Assembly: GCA_964581115.1 (NCBI GenBank)
Contig: CAZOMY010000041.1
Coordinates: forward strand, 1 to 24,612
Origin: 2-02-FULL-55-14 sp964581115
GTDB lineage: Bacteria > Bacteroidota > Ignavibacteria > UBA10030
Direction of reading: 5' to 3'
DNA length: 24,612 bases
Both the position numbers and the translations under genes were made by a program. The stretch's first letter is position 1. Each line of letters begins with the position of its first letter. A model generated the notes under the pieces. The model searched no databases. It was not told the DNA's origin and worked only from the letters and a program-made list of their open reading frames with translations. Of the stretch, positions 16,249 to 24,355 are shown in pieces.

Positions 16249-16784
16249 ACTCTGTTCAAACGTCCGTTCCATCCGGCGGGGCCCGGGCCTCGGGCTCTCC
16301 CCGTACGCATCTGGCGATCGTCGCATTCAGCGCCCTCCTGACGGCTCAGCTTGTGCCTTCTCCCCCGTTCAACGTGGCGGGCACCAACGGTGCACCGATC
16401 GACGCGGTCGTCGCTGTTCCGGGCGAGGTCGACGCTGTGTTGCTTCGAGCGTGCTACGATTGCCACAGCAGCCGTACGGAGGTGCCTTGGTACGGAGCGG
16501 TTCAGCCGGTGAAGGGATGGATCGCCGGGCATGTCGAGGAAGGAAGGCGCGAACTGAATTTCGATGCGTTCGGCCTTTACCGGGTCAGGCGCCAATACGT
16601 GAAGCTCGACCAGATCGCCAGCGAAGTGCGGTCGGAGGCGATGCCACTGCCCTCCTATCTCTGGATGCACGCCGAGGCGCGTTTGTCCGATGCGGATCGT
16701 ACGCTTCTCGTCGGTTGGGTCAACGCCGCCCGAGGAGAGCTCGAACACCGATACCCGCCCGACAGCCTGCAGCGGCGACGCTGA
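16245..16784 (+). CDS. Single-haem (CXXCH) haem-binding-domain protein
   Basis: This 179-residue protein has one N-terminal membrane anchor or signal (HLAIVAFSALLTAQLVPSP) and one cytochrome-c-type haem site, CYDCH at residues 70-74. The flanking pattern is CYDCHSSRTEVPWYGAVQPVKGWIAGHVEEGRRELNF, characteristic of the Haem_bd family (periplasmic c-type haem domain in Bacteroidota and relatives). The ATG overlaps the kinase stop as ATGA, indicating translational coupling. This arrangement suggests a redox or gas-related role linked to the kinase, but a simple electron carrier is equally possible. A hairpin terminator follows. Confidence 0.85.
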   Translation: MNSVQTSVPSGGARASGSPRTHLAIVAFSALLTAQLVPSPPFNVAGTNGAPIDAVVAVPGEVDAVLLRACYDCHSSRTEVPWYGAVQPVKGWIAGHVEEGRRELNFDAFGLYRVRRQYVKLDQIASEVRSEAMPLPSYLWMHAEARLSDADRTLLVGWVNAARGELEHRYPPDSLQRRR

Positions 16785-16811
16785 ACCCGCCATGCACGAC
16801 GGTACACACGA

Positions 16812-16833
16812 ATGCCCGGTCTCGGCCGGGCAT
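16812..16833. terminator. Bidirectional hairpin terminator between convergent genes
   Basis: A perfect 8-bp stem, ATGCCCGG (16812-16819) with CCGGGCAT (16826-16833), and a 6-nt loop lie 27 nt after the haem protein stop and 26 nt after the stop of the convergent lipoprotein gene. No strong T tract is present. Confidence 0.55.
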
Positions 16834-16859
16834 CGTCGTTCCTGCTTCGGGAGGATGGA

Positions 16860-17789
16860 TCAAAGCCGCACGTTCAACTGCACGTGCGGCATGAGAAAGG
16901 TCGACGGCGTGGTGACATCGATCGTCTGGTCGATCACAAGACGCGGTGCCAGGATCAGGTCGGCCGAAGTCGAGACGGGCACACGGAGGCCAAGCGTGAG
17001 CGACCACACGGTGGCGTACTCGTCCGTCACCGAGGTACTGACCCGGTTGTCGGGCGCAGGCACGGCGTGCGTCAGCAGATGTTGGTAGGCGACAGTGACC
17101 CCGAAGAAGAAGGCGACATCGTGGTTGCGGGGCGAAGGCCCCAAGACCAACTCGCCGAATGCACCTTCCGTCGATTGCCGACCGTCGGCCCACGAGACAA
17201 GGGGTGCGGTATTTTCCACCTGGCGAAGATACGCGGCCCGCACCGTGTGCTGACCGATGAACCCGCCGAGCGAGAACTGCACCTGCGGCGCGCGCGCTGG
17301 CAGGTCGGTGGAGAGTCGAGCCTCGGCCAACCAGGTCGACCCCTTCGGTCCGGAGGCCCATTGACCGCCTAGTCCCACGGCCGCATCTTTCGTGAGGGCA
17401 AATTCGAACTGGGCTCCCCCCTGGATCGACGGCAGGTCCCAGTGTGTATCGGGCGAACGCGAGATCCGGCCCGTGATGAACGGCGATCGACGTTGAATGA
17501 CGTACGTGCCAACGCCTCCGGGTCCCGGGATCGTGTCATGGGTCCACGCGACATTGCTGTCGTCGTTCCGGTCGAAGAATCCGTCGCGGCACGTGACGGT
17601 CGGCTTCGAAAGCCACACACTTACGCGCGACGAATGCTCGGGGTCGGAAGGAAGAGACAGGGCCGGCTGAACGACCGGCGAATTGAACTCTAGGTAGACC
17701 AGGTCGATCTCGTCGTCGACGCAGCCGACGAGCCCCGCCGCACCCAATACCCATCCCGCGGCCAGCAGCGACCATCGCCCTTGCATCAT
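16860..17789 (-). CDS. Beta-rich lipoprotein of unknown function
   Basis: This 309-residue protein has a lipoprotein signal MMQGRWSLLAAGWVLGAAGLVGC (Cys23). The mature part is dominated by alternating hydrophobic/polar strands with aromatic belts, for example QFEFALTKDAAVGLGGQWAS, STWLAEARLSTDL, VQFSLGGFIGQHTVRAAYLR, AFFFGVTVAYQHLL and LILAPRLVIDQTID, and ends LNVRL. This looks like an outer-membrane or surface beta-structure, but I do not recognise the family. It starts 15 nt after the stop of the MBL-fold gene, so it is probably the last gene of a minus-strand operon. Confidence 0.7.
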   Translation of the reverse strand: MMQGRWSLLAAGWVLGAAGLVGCVDDEIDLVYLEFNSPVVQPALSLPSDPEHSSRVSVWLSKPTVTCRDGFFDRNDDSNVAWTHDTIPGPGGVGTYVIQRRSPFITGRISRSPDTHWDLPSIQGGAQFEFALTKDAAVGLGGQWASGPKGSTWLAEARLSTDLPARAPQVQFSLGGFIGQHTVRAAYLRQVENTAPLVSWADGRQSTEGAFGELVLGPSPRNHDVAFFFGVTVAYQHLLTHAVPAPDNRVSTSVTDEYATVWSLTLGLRVPVSTSADLILAPRLVIDQTIDVTTPSTFLMPHVQLNVRL

Positions 17790-17804
17790 GTCACCGCGCG
17801 CAAT

Positions 17805-18725
17805 CTACCGAGCCGGAGGAACAAGTTGCTGATAGGTCTGCCGGATCCCGACGCGGAATCGGTCGAGCAGATTCCCTGCCGCGTAGGGCTCGAATCCGGG
17901 CAGTCCGGTCGAAGCGGCGAGTGAGTCGGCCGTCAGACCCGACTTGACGCCCGCGCGCACGAAGCTCAGCAGGGCCGTCAGGTAGTCGCGCATGGCGAGC
18001 ACGTCGGCGCGCGCACCCGTGACGCCGTGTGTCTCGCTTCCGTGGCCGAAGATGAAAATCGTCTCGTCGGAGAATTCCTTGTGCATGCGTTCGAGGAGAA
18101 CGATCCAGTTCTCGACCGACGATCCTCCCTGCGTATCGATGACCGGGGCGACGCGATTGAAGACGAGGTCTCCCGTATGGACGACGTCGGCTTTCTGAAA
18201 GTGGATGACGCTGTCGCCGCTCGTGTGTGCCGGCCCCCAGTAGTGGAGGCGGACCATTTCCTTACCGAGGTCTTCTTTCCACTCCTTATCAAATGTTTCG
18301 GTCGCATACACCTGACCTTCGAGTCTGTTCATCCTCTCGGCCGCCGCCTTCTGCAACCCTGGAACGTTGGCGTGCGCCAGGATACGCTTCGTCTTCGGCT
18401 TGAAGACGCCGTTTCCGCCCGTGTGGTCGAAGTGATGATGGGAATTGATGAGGAGGTCGACGTTGCGCGGCGACCGTTCCGCCAGGCCGGCGAGGCAGGT
18501 CGTGGCCGTCTCGGGAAATTGCGTATCGACGACCACGAGAGCGTCAGGGTCGATGTACCATCCGATCGTGCCGCCACGGCCCGTGAAGAGGCCGACCCCA
18601 TTGCGGAGGTCTTTGAAAGCCGTGGCGGGAGCCTGCTGCTGGGAGCGGAGAAACGAGGGGGCGAAAAGCCCCAGCAAGGTGGTGGACGAGACGTTGCGAA
18701 GGAAGGTGCGTCGAGTCGTCAGCAT
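17805..18725 (-). CDS. Exported metallo-beta-lactamase-fold hydrolase
   Basis: This is a 306-residue metal-dependent hydrolase. Metal ligands are visible: HHHFDH at residues 96-101, a later His in GPAHTSGDS, the Asp in HTGDLVFNR and the final His in FGHGSE. The N-terminus MLTTRRTFLRNVSSTTLLGLFAPSFLRS looks like a twin-arginine (TTRRTFL) export signal, so it probably folds before export. The ATG at 18725 is chosen because it starts the signal and follows GGAAAGG (18733-18739) by 7 nt. The family covers lactamases, lactonases, glyoxalases and quinoprotein-relay-type proteins; the substrate is unknown. It sits within a co-directional run of genes for secreted proteins, 15 nt before the beta-rich lipoprotein. 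Confidence 0.88.
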   Translation of the reverse strand: MLTTRRTFLRNVSSTTLLGLFAPSFLRSQQQAPATAFKDLRNGVGLFTGRGGTIGWYIDPDALVVVDTQFPETATTCLAGLAERSPRNVDLLINSHHHFDHTGGNGVFKPKTKRILAHANVPGLQKAAAERMNRLEGQVYATETFDKEWKEDLGKEMVRLHYWGPAHTSGDSVIHFQKADVVHTGDLVFNRVAPVIDTQGGSSVENWIVLLERMHKEFSDETIFIFGHGSETHGVTGARADVLAMRDYLTALLSFVRAGVKSGLTADSLAASTGLPGFEPYAAGNLLDRFRVGIRQTYQQLVPPAR

Positions 18726-18809
18726 ACGATGGCCTTTCCGCGGCGATGACGTTGCAGGGACTGATGAGCAATATGTCATTCGCTGCGGAAAATTGCGAGC
18801 ATTGCGTCG

Positions 18810-19304
18810 TCAGTTTCGACGTCGTGTTCTGTACGTCTCCGCGCTGGCAACGGTGGCCCAGCTGCCCCCCCGCTTGCTCAGGACGGCAAGTTCCGATGCA
18901 CGAAAGTGATGTTGGTGTAAGATTCCAGCTGAATCTGCGTACTCGTATGTCAATTCCATCGATTGAACATACCACGCCAACTGTCCGTCCGGAGAGAAGT
19001 GGATCTCGGGAGAATCGGACACCTCGGCACGAACAAATCGTCCATTGAGGAATTGGCGCTCATAACTTGAACGGACTTCGAGCGCCGAACGTCGATGGAG
19101 ATCGCCGTCGGTGACGAGCCAGAGTGAATCAGCTCCCGCCCATCCCGAGGCTGCAGCCGCGTCACTGGCAAGAAGTCCGGAGACGTTCTGTTCGAGAATC
19201 GCAATGATCGCCTTGCGATCGAGGTCCATTTGAGTCTCCGAGCGACATCCCGTTAGCACGGCGATGACACCGATCGATATGCTCCATAACGAAAAAGCTT
19301 TCAT
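18810..19304 (-). CDS. NTF2/SnoaL-like lipoprotein
   Basis: This 164-residue protein has a lipoprotein signal MKAFSLWSISIGVIAVLTGC (Cys20). The mature part reads like a DUF4440/SnoaL-type cone-shaped alpha+beta fold: an initial helix (DRKAIIAILEQNVSGLLASDAAAASGW), then VTDGDLHRR, EIHFSPDGQLAWYVQSMELTY and a last strand GGSWATVASAETY. Members bind small molecules or act as accessory domains; no catalytic claim is possible. Its ATG overlaps the upstream gene's stop by 4 nt (ATGA), so it is translationally coupled to the amidohydrolase-like gene. Confidence 0.75.
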   Translation of the reverse strand: MKAFSLWSISIGVIAVLTGCRSETQMDLDRKAIIAILEQNVSGLLASDAAAASGWAGADSLWLVTDGDLHRRSALEVRSSYERQFLNGRFVRAEVSDSPEIHFSPDGQLAWYVQSMELTYEYADSAGILHQHHFRASELAVLSKRGGSWATVASAETYRTRRRN

Positions 19305-20386
19305 TTGACATTCGCTTTATGTTGCGGGTGAGTTCCAGGTCGAGATGACGCCACCTGGTCCACGGGGCCTTCATTCACTCCGACGTCTGATGGAGGAGAT
19401 GATGAGTGGGGGAATGCATAGTGAAGCATCATGAAGTCAGCAAGAATGGGTTCGAGCACCACACCGAATTCTCGCGCAGTCGCTTGCGATGCCCGCAGGT
19501 CCTCTCGGTAGACTTCAAAAAGGATGGCATCGACGGATCCACCCCAGATCGATCCGTGGCGATACTCTGAATAACCGCCAGAAAAGAACTCTTCCGTCCC
19601 GGGAGAAGAGATCTGCGGCGAAGGAACTGCGGCAAACCCTGCGCGGTTGAGCATCCCACCAAGGCTGTTGGGACCGCGAACGATCTCAGCGAAACTCAAG
19701 GAGCTCCGAGTCGCCAGGGCTCGGATGCTACTACGGTCTCGATACTCCGGCCTGTTCAAACCAGCATCCGATTGTTGAAGCTCCGCCCGCGTGAGCAGAT
19801 AGCCGAGTTCCATGCGAATATCAGGATGAGAATGGCCATGGAGATCGAAAAACAGGCCCCGGCCAAAAGATGCTTCAACGGCCTTCTTCGCAGCCTCGAT
19901 GAAACCATGGTATTCCACCCATGCTCGAAGGGCCTCAGCATTGCCCTGGGCACCGGAAACTGAGTCGACACCGGCGTCGAGCTTCGTGCGATGGAGATGA
20001 CACAGGATCACGTGCGGCTCCATCCCCCACCGAAGGGTCAGAAGTGAATCGACCACGTCGGCGATCTCGGAGACGTAGATATCGCGCCGCAGATTTCCGT
20101 ATGTCCTGGTCGGGATCGAAACCGGGACGATCGTCCCGTCGTGCGGTACCGCGATGATCAATGGTGACCGTCCCGAACGGTATTCGACGTACTGGTTCTG
20201 CCCGAAGGCGACCGTCCGGCTCGCAACGATCGAGGGCGGATAGTGAGCGGTCGTGCGCGTGGAAATGGCATCATCACAAGCCACGAATGGAACGCCCGAA
20301 GCCAGTACGGCGATGAGGCGCACGAAGGTGATCGGCCAGATCGAGGATCTTATGTCCCACGAAGGGGACATTCGGCCGGCATGCAC
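19301..20386 (-). CDS. N-formylglutamate amidohydrolase-like exported protein
   Basis: This is a 361-residue predicted zinc hydrolase. Motifs resembling the N-formylglutamate amidohydrolase family are LIIAVPHDG (PHDG at 81-84), an Arg-containing LHRTKLDA (131-138) and FFDLHGHSHP (181-188, the DxH metal motif). The N-terminus has a hydrophobic segment ending FVAC (Cys37), a plausible though not classical lipobox, so the protein is probably exported, unlike cytoplasmic HutG. The GTG at 20386 is preferred because AGGTGA (20391-20396), which includes the upstream stop, sits 4 nt before it; an ATG at 20371 is the alternative. It lies 4 nt after the Asp-box gene and overlaps the NTF2-like gene. The substrate may be an acyl-amino acid or a peptide-like polymer; this is inference. 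Confidence 0.65.
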   Translation of the reverse strand: MHAGRMSPSWDIRSSIWPITFVRLIAVLASGVPFVACDDAISTRTTAHYPPSIVASRTVAFGQNQYVEYRSGRSPLIIAVPHDGTIVPVSIPTRTYGNLRRDIYVSEIADVVDSLLTLRWGMEPHVILCHLHRTKLDAGVDSVSGAQGNAEALRAWVEYHGFIEAAKKAVEASFGRGLFFDLHGHSHPDIRMELGYLLTRAELQQSDAGLNRPEYRDRSSIRALATRSSLSFAEIVRGPNSLGGMLNRAGFAAVPSPQISSPGTEEFFSGGYSEYRHGSIWGGSVDAILFEVYREDLRASQATAREFGVVLEPILADFMMLHYAFPHSSSPPSDVGVNEGPVDQVASSRPGTHPQHKANVK

Positions 20387-20390
20387 GGCG

Positions 20391-20396
20391 TCACCT
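20391..20396 (-). promoter_or_regulatory. Ribosome binding site overlapping the upstream stop
   Basis: AGGTGA on the minus strand contains the TGA stop of the Asp-box gene and lies 4 nt before the GTG at 20386. It supports the GTG start and reinitiation. Confidence 0.55.
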
Positions 20397-22532
20397 GACC
20401 AACATCATTCGGACCGTTCTGACCTCGGCACCTGCATGCAATCGTGCCAGATAGATCCCGCTCGGCATCCGTTCAGCATTCCACGTCAATTTGTGTTGTC
20501 CCGCTTCTCGGGTTTCATCGGCGAGTACGGCGACGGTTCGCCCGAGGAGATCATGGACCGTGAGCCGAATATGCGACGCTTGAGGCATGGAGAACGAGAT
20601 CTGCGTCGATGGATTGAACGGATTGGGGTAGTTCTGGTCGAGTGCGAAAGCGCCAGGTTGCTCCGCATGATCGTCGTCGTCGACCTCGGTGACAAACCTC
20701 TTCGATCGATAGACACCCCACGCATAGGTGCCGTACAGGGCATGTCCTCGATACGGACCTCGTGGAATCACCTTCATCGCGAATCCGCTCAAGGGTCCCA
20801 GTCCGCTGCTGAGGTCGCCCCAACTCATCCCGTGATCTGTCGAAAGCGCCACCCCTTCGCCATACACTCCCACGAGGATCGAGTCGCCGTCCGCATCCGC
20901 CTCATGCGTGGCGATCGACCAGACATGCACATTGCCGAGTTGTTGAGTCCATGTCGATCCTTCGTCCGTTGAGATCCAGAGTCCACCCAGTCCTCTGAAT
21001 CCTGCAAGGACGGCGCCGGACCAATGAACCTCGAGCGCATAGACATTAGCGTGGGGGATCGAAGCCGTGACACGGGTCCAAGTCGCGCCATGGTCGGTCG
21101 ACCTGAAGACGCCCTGACCGTTGTCCGCCGTACCGAGATACAGGATCCCGCTCTGAGATCGCGCGAGGCATATCGATTGAAGGTTTGTCAGACCGCTATT
21201 GGAAGCCGTCCACGTCGAGCCGCCATCCGTCGATCGGAAGACTCCGAAACCCCAAGAGGCGGCGAGGATCACTCCTGTGGATGTCTCGACGAAGCGGCAC
21301 ACAGAACGGGGGCTGTTTGCAATGAGACTCCAACTCATCCCTTCATCCGTGGAGCGATGGATCCCAGGAGTCTGACCGGCGAGCAGCGATCCATTCGAGA
21401 GCACGTGCACGGTCTGCGTCGAACGAAATGTCAGTCCCTGGTCGCGCTCGGCCCATGTCGTTCCACCGTCCGTTGAGCGGAAGACCCCACCTGTCGTCGC
21501 ATAGTAGATCGCGCCTGATTGATCGAAATCGAAGTCCTTTCCGGTCGTTGCAAGCATGCCTGAATCTGACCGCACCCACGAAAGGCCGGCGTCGGTCGAT
21601 CTGAATACACCGTCGCCCCCTGTTCCGCACAAGAGCAGGCCGTCGCCGACCTGCGCATGACTGCGCACGGAAGCGTACGTCAGACCTTGGTTATTGCGGG
21701 TCCATGTGAGGCCGTCATCCGTCGAACGATACGATCCGCCAGGTGCGCTGCCGGCGTACACGACACCGTTCGGTCCGGTCCAGATCTCGACGAGCGACGA
21801 ATCGACGATCCCGGAGCTACTGACGGTCCACGTCACTCCCTGGTCGGTCGAACGGTATATCCCCGAGCCAAAGGCGGCACACAGGATGGCGCCGGACGGA
21901 CTGAGCGCACATCGTTGCACATCGATTCCCGATTTCACCTGACTCCATCCAGAACCGCCGTTTGTGGAGCGATAGAGACCCACGGACGTCGAGGCGTAGA
22001 GAAATCCAGAGGTGTCTCGAAGCAGGTGCCATACGATCGTCGACGGCATTCCGCTGCTCGAAAAGGTCCACGAGGCGCCCTGGTTTGTGGAGGTGTACAC
22101 CCCGTTGGTCGATCCGGCGATCACTTTGCCTGAGGGTTCCGCGAGGACCGCAGCCGATGTGACGATGGTACCGCCGCTCACCGATGTCCATGTCAATCCT
22201 TGGTCCGTCGACCGATGCACCCCTCCCTCGACGTTGCAGGCGGCATAGATCGATCCATCCGTTGCGACAGAGAATGCATTGAAGCCGTCATTCGTTCGGG
22301 GAGAGACCGCCCGGGTCCAACTTCGACCGCTGTCAAGCGAGTAATAGATACCCGCCCCGGTGGCGGCGAGAACGCGTCCGTCGGAAAGGGTCTGCAGGGC
22401 ATTGACACTGCCTCCCCAGGTCGTCCCGACTCGTTCCCAGGATTGTGCATGGGCAGTGGCGACAAGCCCCCACAAACAAAGGTGTGCGAGAACGGCAGTG
22501 GCGAACGTGTGGCGTGTATGACCGTTGAGCAT
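20391..22532 (-). CDS. T9SS-secreted Asp-box (BNR) beta-propeller protein
   Basis: This is a 713-residue secreted protein. The signal peptide ends near ATAHAQ (about residue 30). About 13 Asp-box repeats of the form RSTDxGxTW follow, every ~45 residues (YSLDSGRSW, RSTDQGLTW, TSTNQGASW, RSTDDGLTW, RSTDGGTTW, RSTDHGATW, ISTDEGSTW and others), filling residues ~40-610. This is the pattern of sialidase/VPS10/photosystem-assembly-like propellers. Sialidase catalytic residues are not evident, so binding is more likely than hydrolysis. The last ~85 residues are a type A T9SS sorting domain (FALDQNYPNPFNPSTQISFS, HDLLGRTVAVL, SGIYLARLHAG, ending MMLVR). GGAGGT (22538-22543) lies 5 nt before the ATG. 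It is the first gene of a probable five-gene operon. Confidence 0.88.
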   Translation of the reverse strand: MLNGHTRHTFATAVLAHLCLWGLVATAHAQSWERVGTTWGGSVNALQTLSDGRVLAATGAGIYYSLDSGRSWTRAVSPRTNDGFNAFSVATDGSIYAACNVEGGVHRSTDQGLTWTSVSGGTIVTSAAVLAEPSGKVIAGSTNGVYTSTNQGASWTFSSSGMPSTIVWHLLRDTSGFLYASTSVGLYRSTNGGSGWSQVKSGIDVQRCALSPSGAILCAAFGSGIYRSTDQGVTWTVSSSGIVDSSLVEIWTGPNGVVYAGSAPGGSYRSTDDGLTWTRNNQGLTYASVRSHAQVGDGLLLCGTGGDGVFRSTDAGLSWVRSDSGMLATTGKDFDFDQSGAIYYATTGGVFRSTDGGTTWAERDQGLTFRSTQTVHVLSNGSLLAGQTPGIHRSTDEGMSWSLIANSPRSVCRFVETSTGVILAASWGFGVFRSTDGGSTWTASNSGLTNLQSICLARSQSGILYLGTADNGQGVFRSTDHGATWTRVTASIPHANVYALEVHWSGAVLAGFRGLGGLWISTDEGSTWTQQLGNVHVWSIATHEADADGDSILVGVYGEGVALSTDHGMSWGDLSSGLGPLSGFAMKVIPRGPYRGHALYGTYAWGVYRSKRFVTEVDDDDHAEQPGAFALDQNYPNPFNPSTQISFSMPQASHIRLTVHDLLGRTVAVLADETREAGQHKLTWNAERMPSGIYLARLHAGAEVRTVRMMLVR

Positions 22533-22589
22533 CTTGCACCTCCGTCGTGAATGTCGGGGTGCAATGTATCTTGGGCGGGGCCCAGAGCG

Positions 22590-22790
22590 CTAGTCGGCTT
22601 GTATCAGAGATTGATATTGATGTAACGAGGAGGGGTTCGAGCCGATTTTGGCCCGAAATTGGCGGGCAAAATGTGAGAGCTTGTTAAATCCGACTTGGAA
22701 GGCTATAGCTCCGACACCGTCCCGCCTTTCTTGCGAATCTCCTTGTCGTAGCATCTGTCCCGCGCTCTTTCCGCTACGGCGGATCCAACT
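22590..22790 (-). pseudogene. Frameshifted remnant of an AraC-type DNA-binding domain
   Basis: The C-terminal helix-turn-helix is recognisable as IAFQVGFNKLSHFARQFRAKIGSNPSSL. It aligns with IAYEVGFQNLSHFAKAFHAKYGSNPSEL of the AraC gene at the right edge. The preceding GGTVSE matches AGTVSE of the intact copy but lies in another frame: two extra bases (22707-22708) separate the codons for TVSE and IAF. Upstream of about 22790 similarity stops and the sequence becomes the end of the esterase gene, whose stop (22774-22776) falls inside the remnant. No start or Shine-Dalgarno is seen, so a functional protein is unlikely. Confidence 0.75.
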
Positions 22791-24243
22791 TGAGACCCGG
22801 TGCCTGCTCTCCAACGCCCACACTGCTCCCGATCCGTTGAAGGTATGTTGAGGCGGACGTCGCATCAAAATGGATCATGACGTCAAACGCTGTTCGTTGG
22901 GCGAACGGAATGTAGAATCCGTCGGTCGGTCCGGCGTAGCCGGCTCCGAACATCATCATCGGCTTACCCTCCGTCAGCACGGTATCGAGGGGGGTTGCGG
23001 GGGGTATGTCCGACATTCGAAGGATGAAATTGGCAACCCTCGCCTGATGGAAGACCTCGTTGAGTGATCCTGGCGGCGGAGGTAGCGACAGGGTCTGCGG
23101 CTCCCATGGCCCCGACACGTTCGTGAAAGCCATGAACTTGCCGTAGGTGAAGCTGAAGCCGATGATCTGATATGACACCCCCAGAGCTTGACGCAGCTGA
23201 TAGCCCATCACCGGGACGTAGTTCGCGAAACCGCCGAGCTTGTTGGAGACATGAACGTTGTGTGCCCACACGGCAACCTTCAGGCCCGGAGCGAACAGGT
23301 CCCTGACCCGTTGGACGTTCAAAGCCATTTGAGCATCTCTCAGACCGTACGGCCTTGGTGAGGTATTGACGAGCGCGTACATCGTCTCATGTGAGCTCAG
23401 CAGATTCTGGATGACATACATCATGAAGGCGAATTCCTCGGCCGAAGAGCCGGCGATCAAGGCCCCTTGGTTCGCCGTGAAGAGATCCCGCATCTTCATG
23501 ACGCTGTCCCTGACCTCCGAGTAATTCGCAGAACTCAAGATCTGGTAGTTGGCATACATGCCGTCGACCGGCGAGCTCAGCCATCGTGCAAAACCCATCA
23601 CTCCGCGAACATGATCCAGAAGCTCGGGGGCGGCTTTCGCAAGATAGCTTTCCAGGATGCTGGCGTGATAAGGGTAGTACTGACACTCGATGCCAACATA
23701 CCGCAGGCGTTCTGAGGCGGGCCGTCCAACGTTCGTGTTCCGCATCCATTGGATCAGATCCCGCACTTCCGCCGCTCGCCACGTCGCATAAAGCATTGTC
23801 TTTCGGATCAACGTATCGAGATCAAAGTTCTCTCCCTGTATGTACCGATCGATGAAATACGACTCTCCGATATCGGCTTCGATCGCAAAGACACGAAATC
23901 CGTGCTGTTCTACCAGGTAGCGGAAGATCCGATGCTTCATAAGGAAGAACTCCCGCGTCCCGTGTGTAGCCTCGCCCATGCCGACTACCTGTGCTGCTCC
24001 CAAGGACTGCAATGCAGCCAAGTCGGTTTGAGGGAAGGACGGATCGGATCCAACGAGCTCAAAGAGAAGGCTGTCAAGCTGTTTTACAACCGCGGATCTG
24101 AGATCTATTATATCCGTACTATCGACGGGATCATCCGGATCAGAAATACCCGGCTTCTTTTCACATGAAAGGAGAAGAGTTACTATCGCAGCGGTTGTTG
24201 CGACCGCAAATACCAGTTTGGAAGGGCCAACATTGTTACGCAT
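22774..24243 (-). CDS. Erythromycin-esterase-family lipoprotein
   Basis: This 489-residue protein has lipobox LLSC (Cys27) and belongs to the erythromycin esterase (Ere-like) fold family. Landmarks are VVGMGEATHGTREFF (Glu91, His94, the proposed metal/catalytic pair), FAIEADIGESYFID (Glu122) and VAVWAHNVHVSN (catalytic-type His). Family members are hydrolases; only a few open macrolides, and most have unknown substrates. The lipoprotein signal suggests a surface or periplasmic role rather than a classical cytoplasmic resistance enzyme. AGGAGGT (24253-24259) lies 9 nt before the ATG. The gene is preceded by an AraC-type regulator on the same strand, and its 3' end runs into an AraC remnant. 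Resistance should not be assumed. Confidence 0.88.
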   Translation of the reverse strand: MRNNVGPSKLVFAVATTAAIVTLLLSCEKKPGISDPDDPVDSTDIIDLRSAVVKQLDSLLFELVGSDPSFPQTDLAALQSLGAAQVVGMGEATHGTREFFLMKHRIFRYLVEQHGFRVFAIEADIGESYFIDRYIQGENFDLDTLIRKTMLYATWRAAEVRDLIQWMRNTNVGRPASERLRYVGIECQYYPYHASILESYLAKAAPELLDHVRGVMGFARWLSSPVDGMYANYQILSSANYSEVRDSVMKMRDLFTANQGALIAGSSAEEFAFMMYVIQNLLSSHETMYALVNTSPRPYGLRDAQMALNVQRVRDLFAPGLKVAVWAHNVHVSNKLGGFANYVPVMGYQLRQALGVSYQIIGFSFTYGKFMAFTNVSGPWEPQTLSLPPPPGSLNEVFHQARVANFILRMSDIPPATPLDTVLTEGKPMMMFGAGYAGPTDGFYIPFAQRTAFDVMIHFDATSASTYLQRIGSSVGVGEQAPGLKLDPP

Positions 24244-24262
24244 AGGGCCGTGACCTCCTGTC

Positions 24263-24286
24263 GGTTGAGCTCTGTGGAGCCCAACC
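24263..24286. terminator. Hairpin between the AraC-type gene and the esterase gene
   Basis: GGTTG-A-GCTC pairs with GAGC-C-CAACC (one mismatch, 4-nt loop), just upstream of the esterase ribosome binding site. A smaller stem, TCTCG/CGAGA (24317-24321, 24329-24333), lies nearer the AraC stop. Neither has a T tract, so they may terminate the AraC transcript or structure the esterase leader. Confidence 0.35.
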
Positions 24287-24355
24287 TAATAGGTCGACGA
24301 CGTCCTTCGCTCACGCTCTCGTAACAATCGAGAACGCGACCGTAACATAATGCAA

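Noticed and set aside
20430..22400. Periodic DNA similarity every ~130 bp as a satellite repeat or CRISPR-like array
   Set aside because: The period follows the Asp-box protein repeats, the units differ in DNA sequence, and no identical repeat/spacer layout is present.
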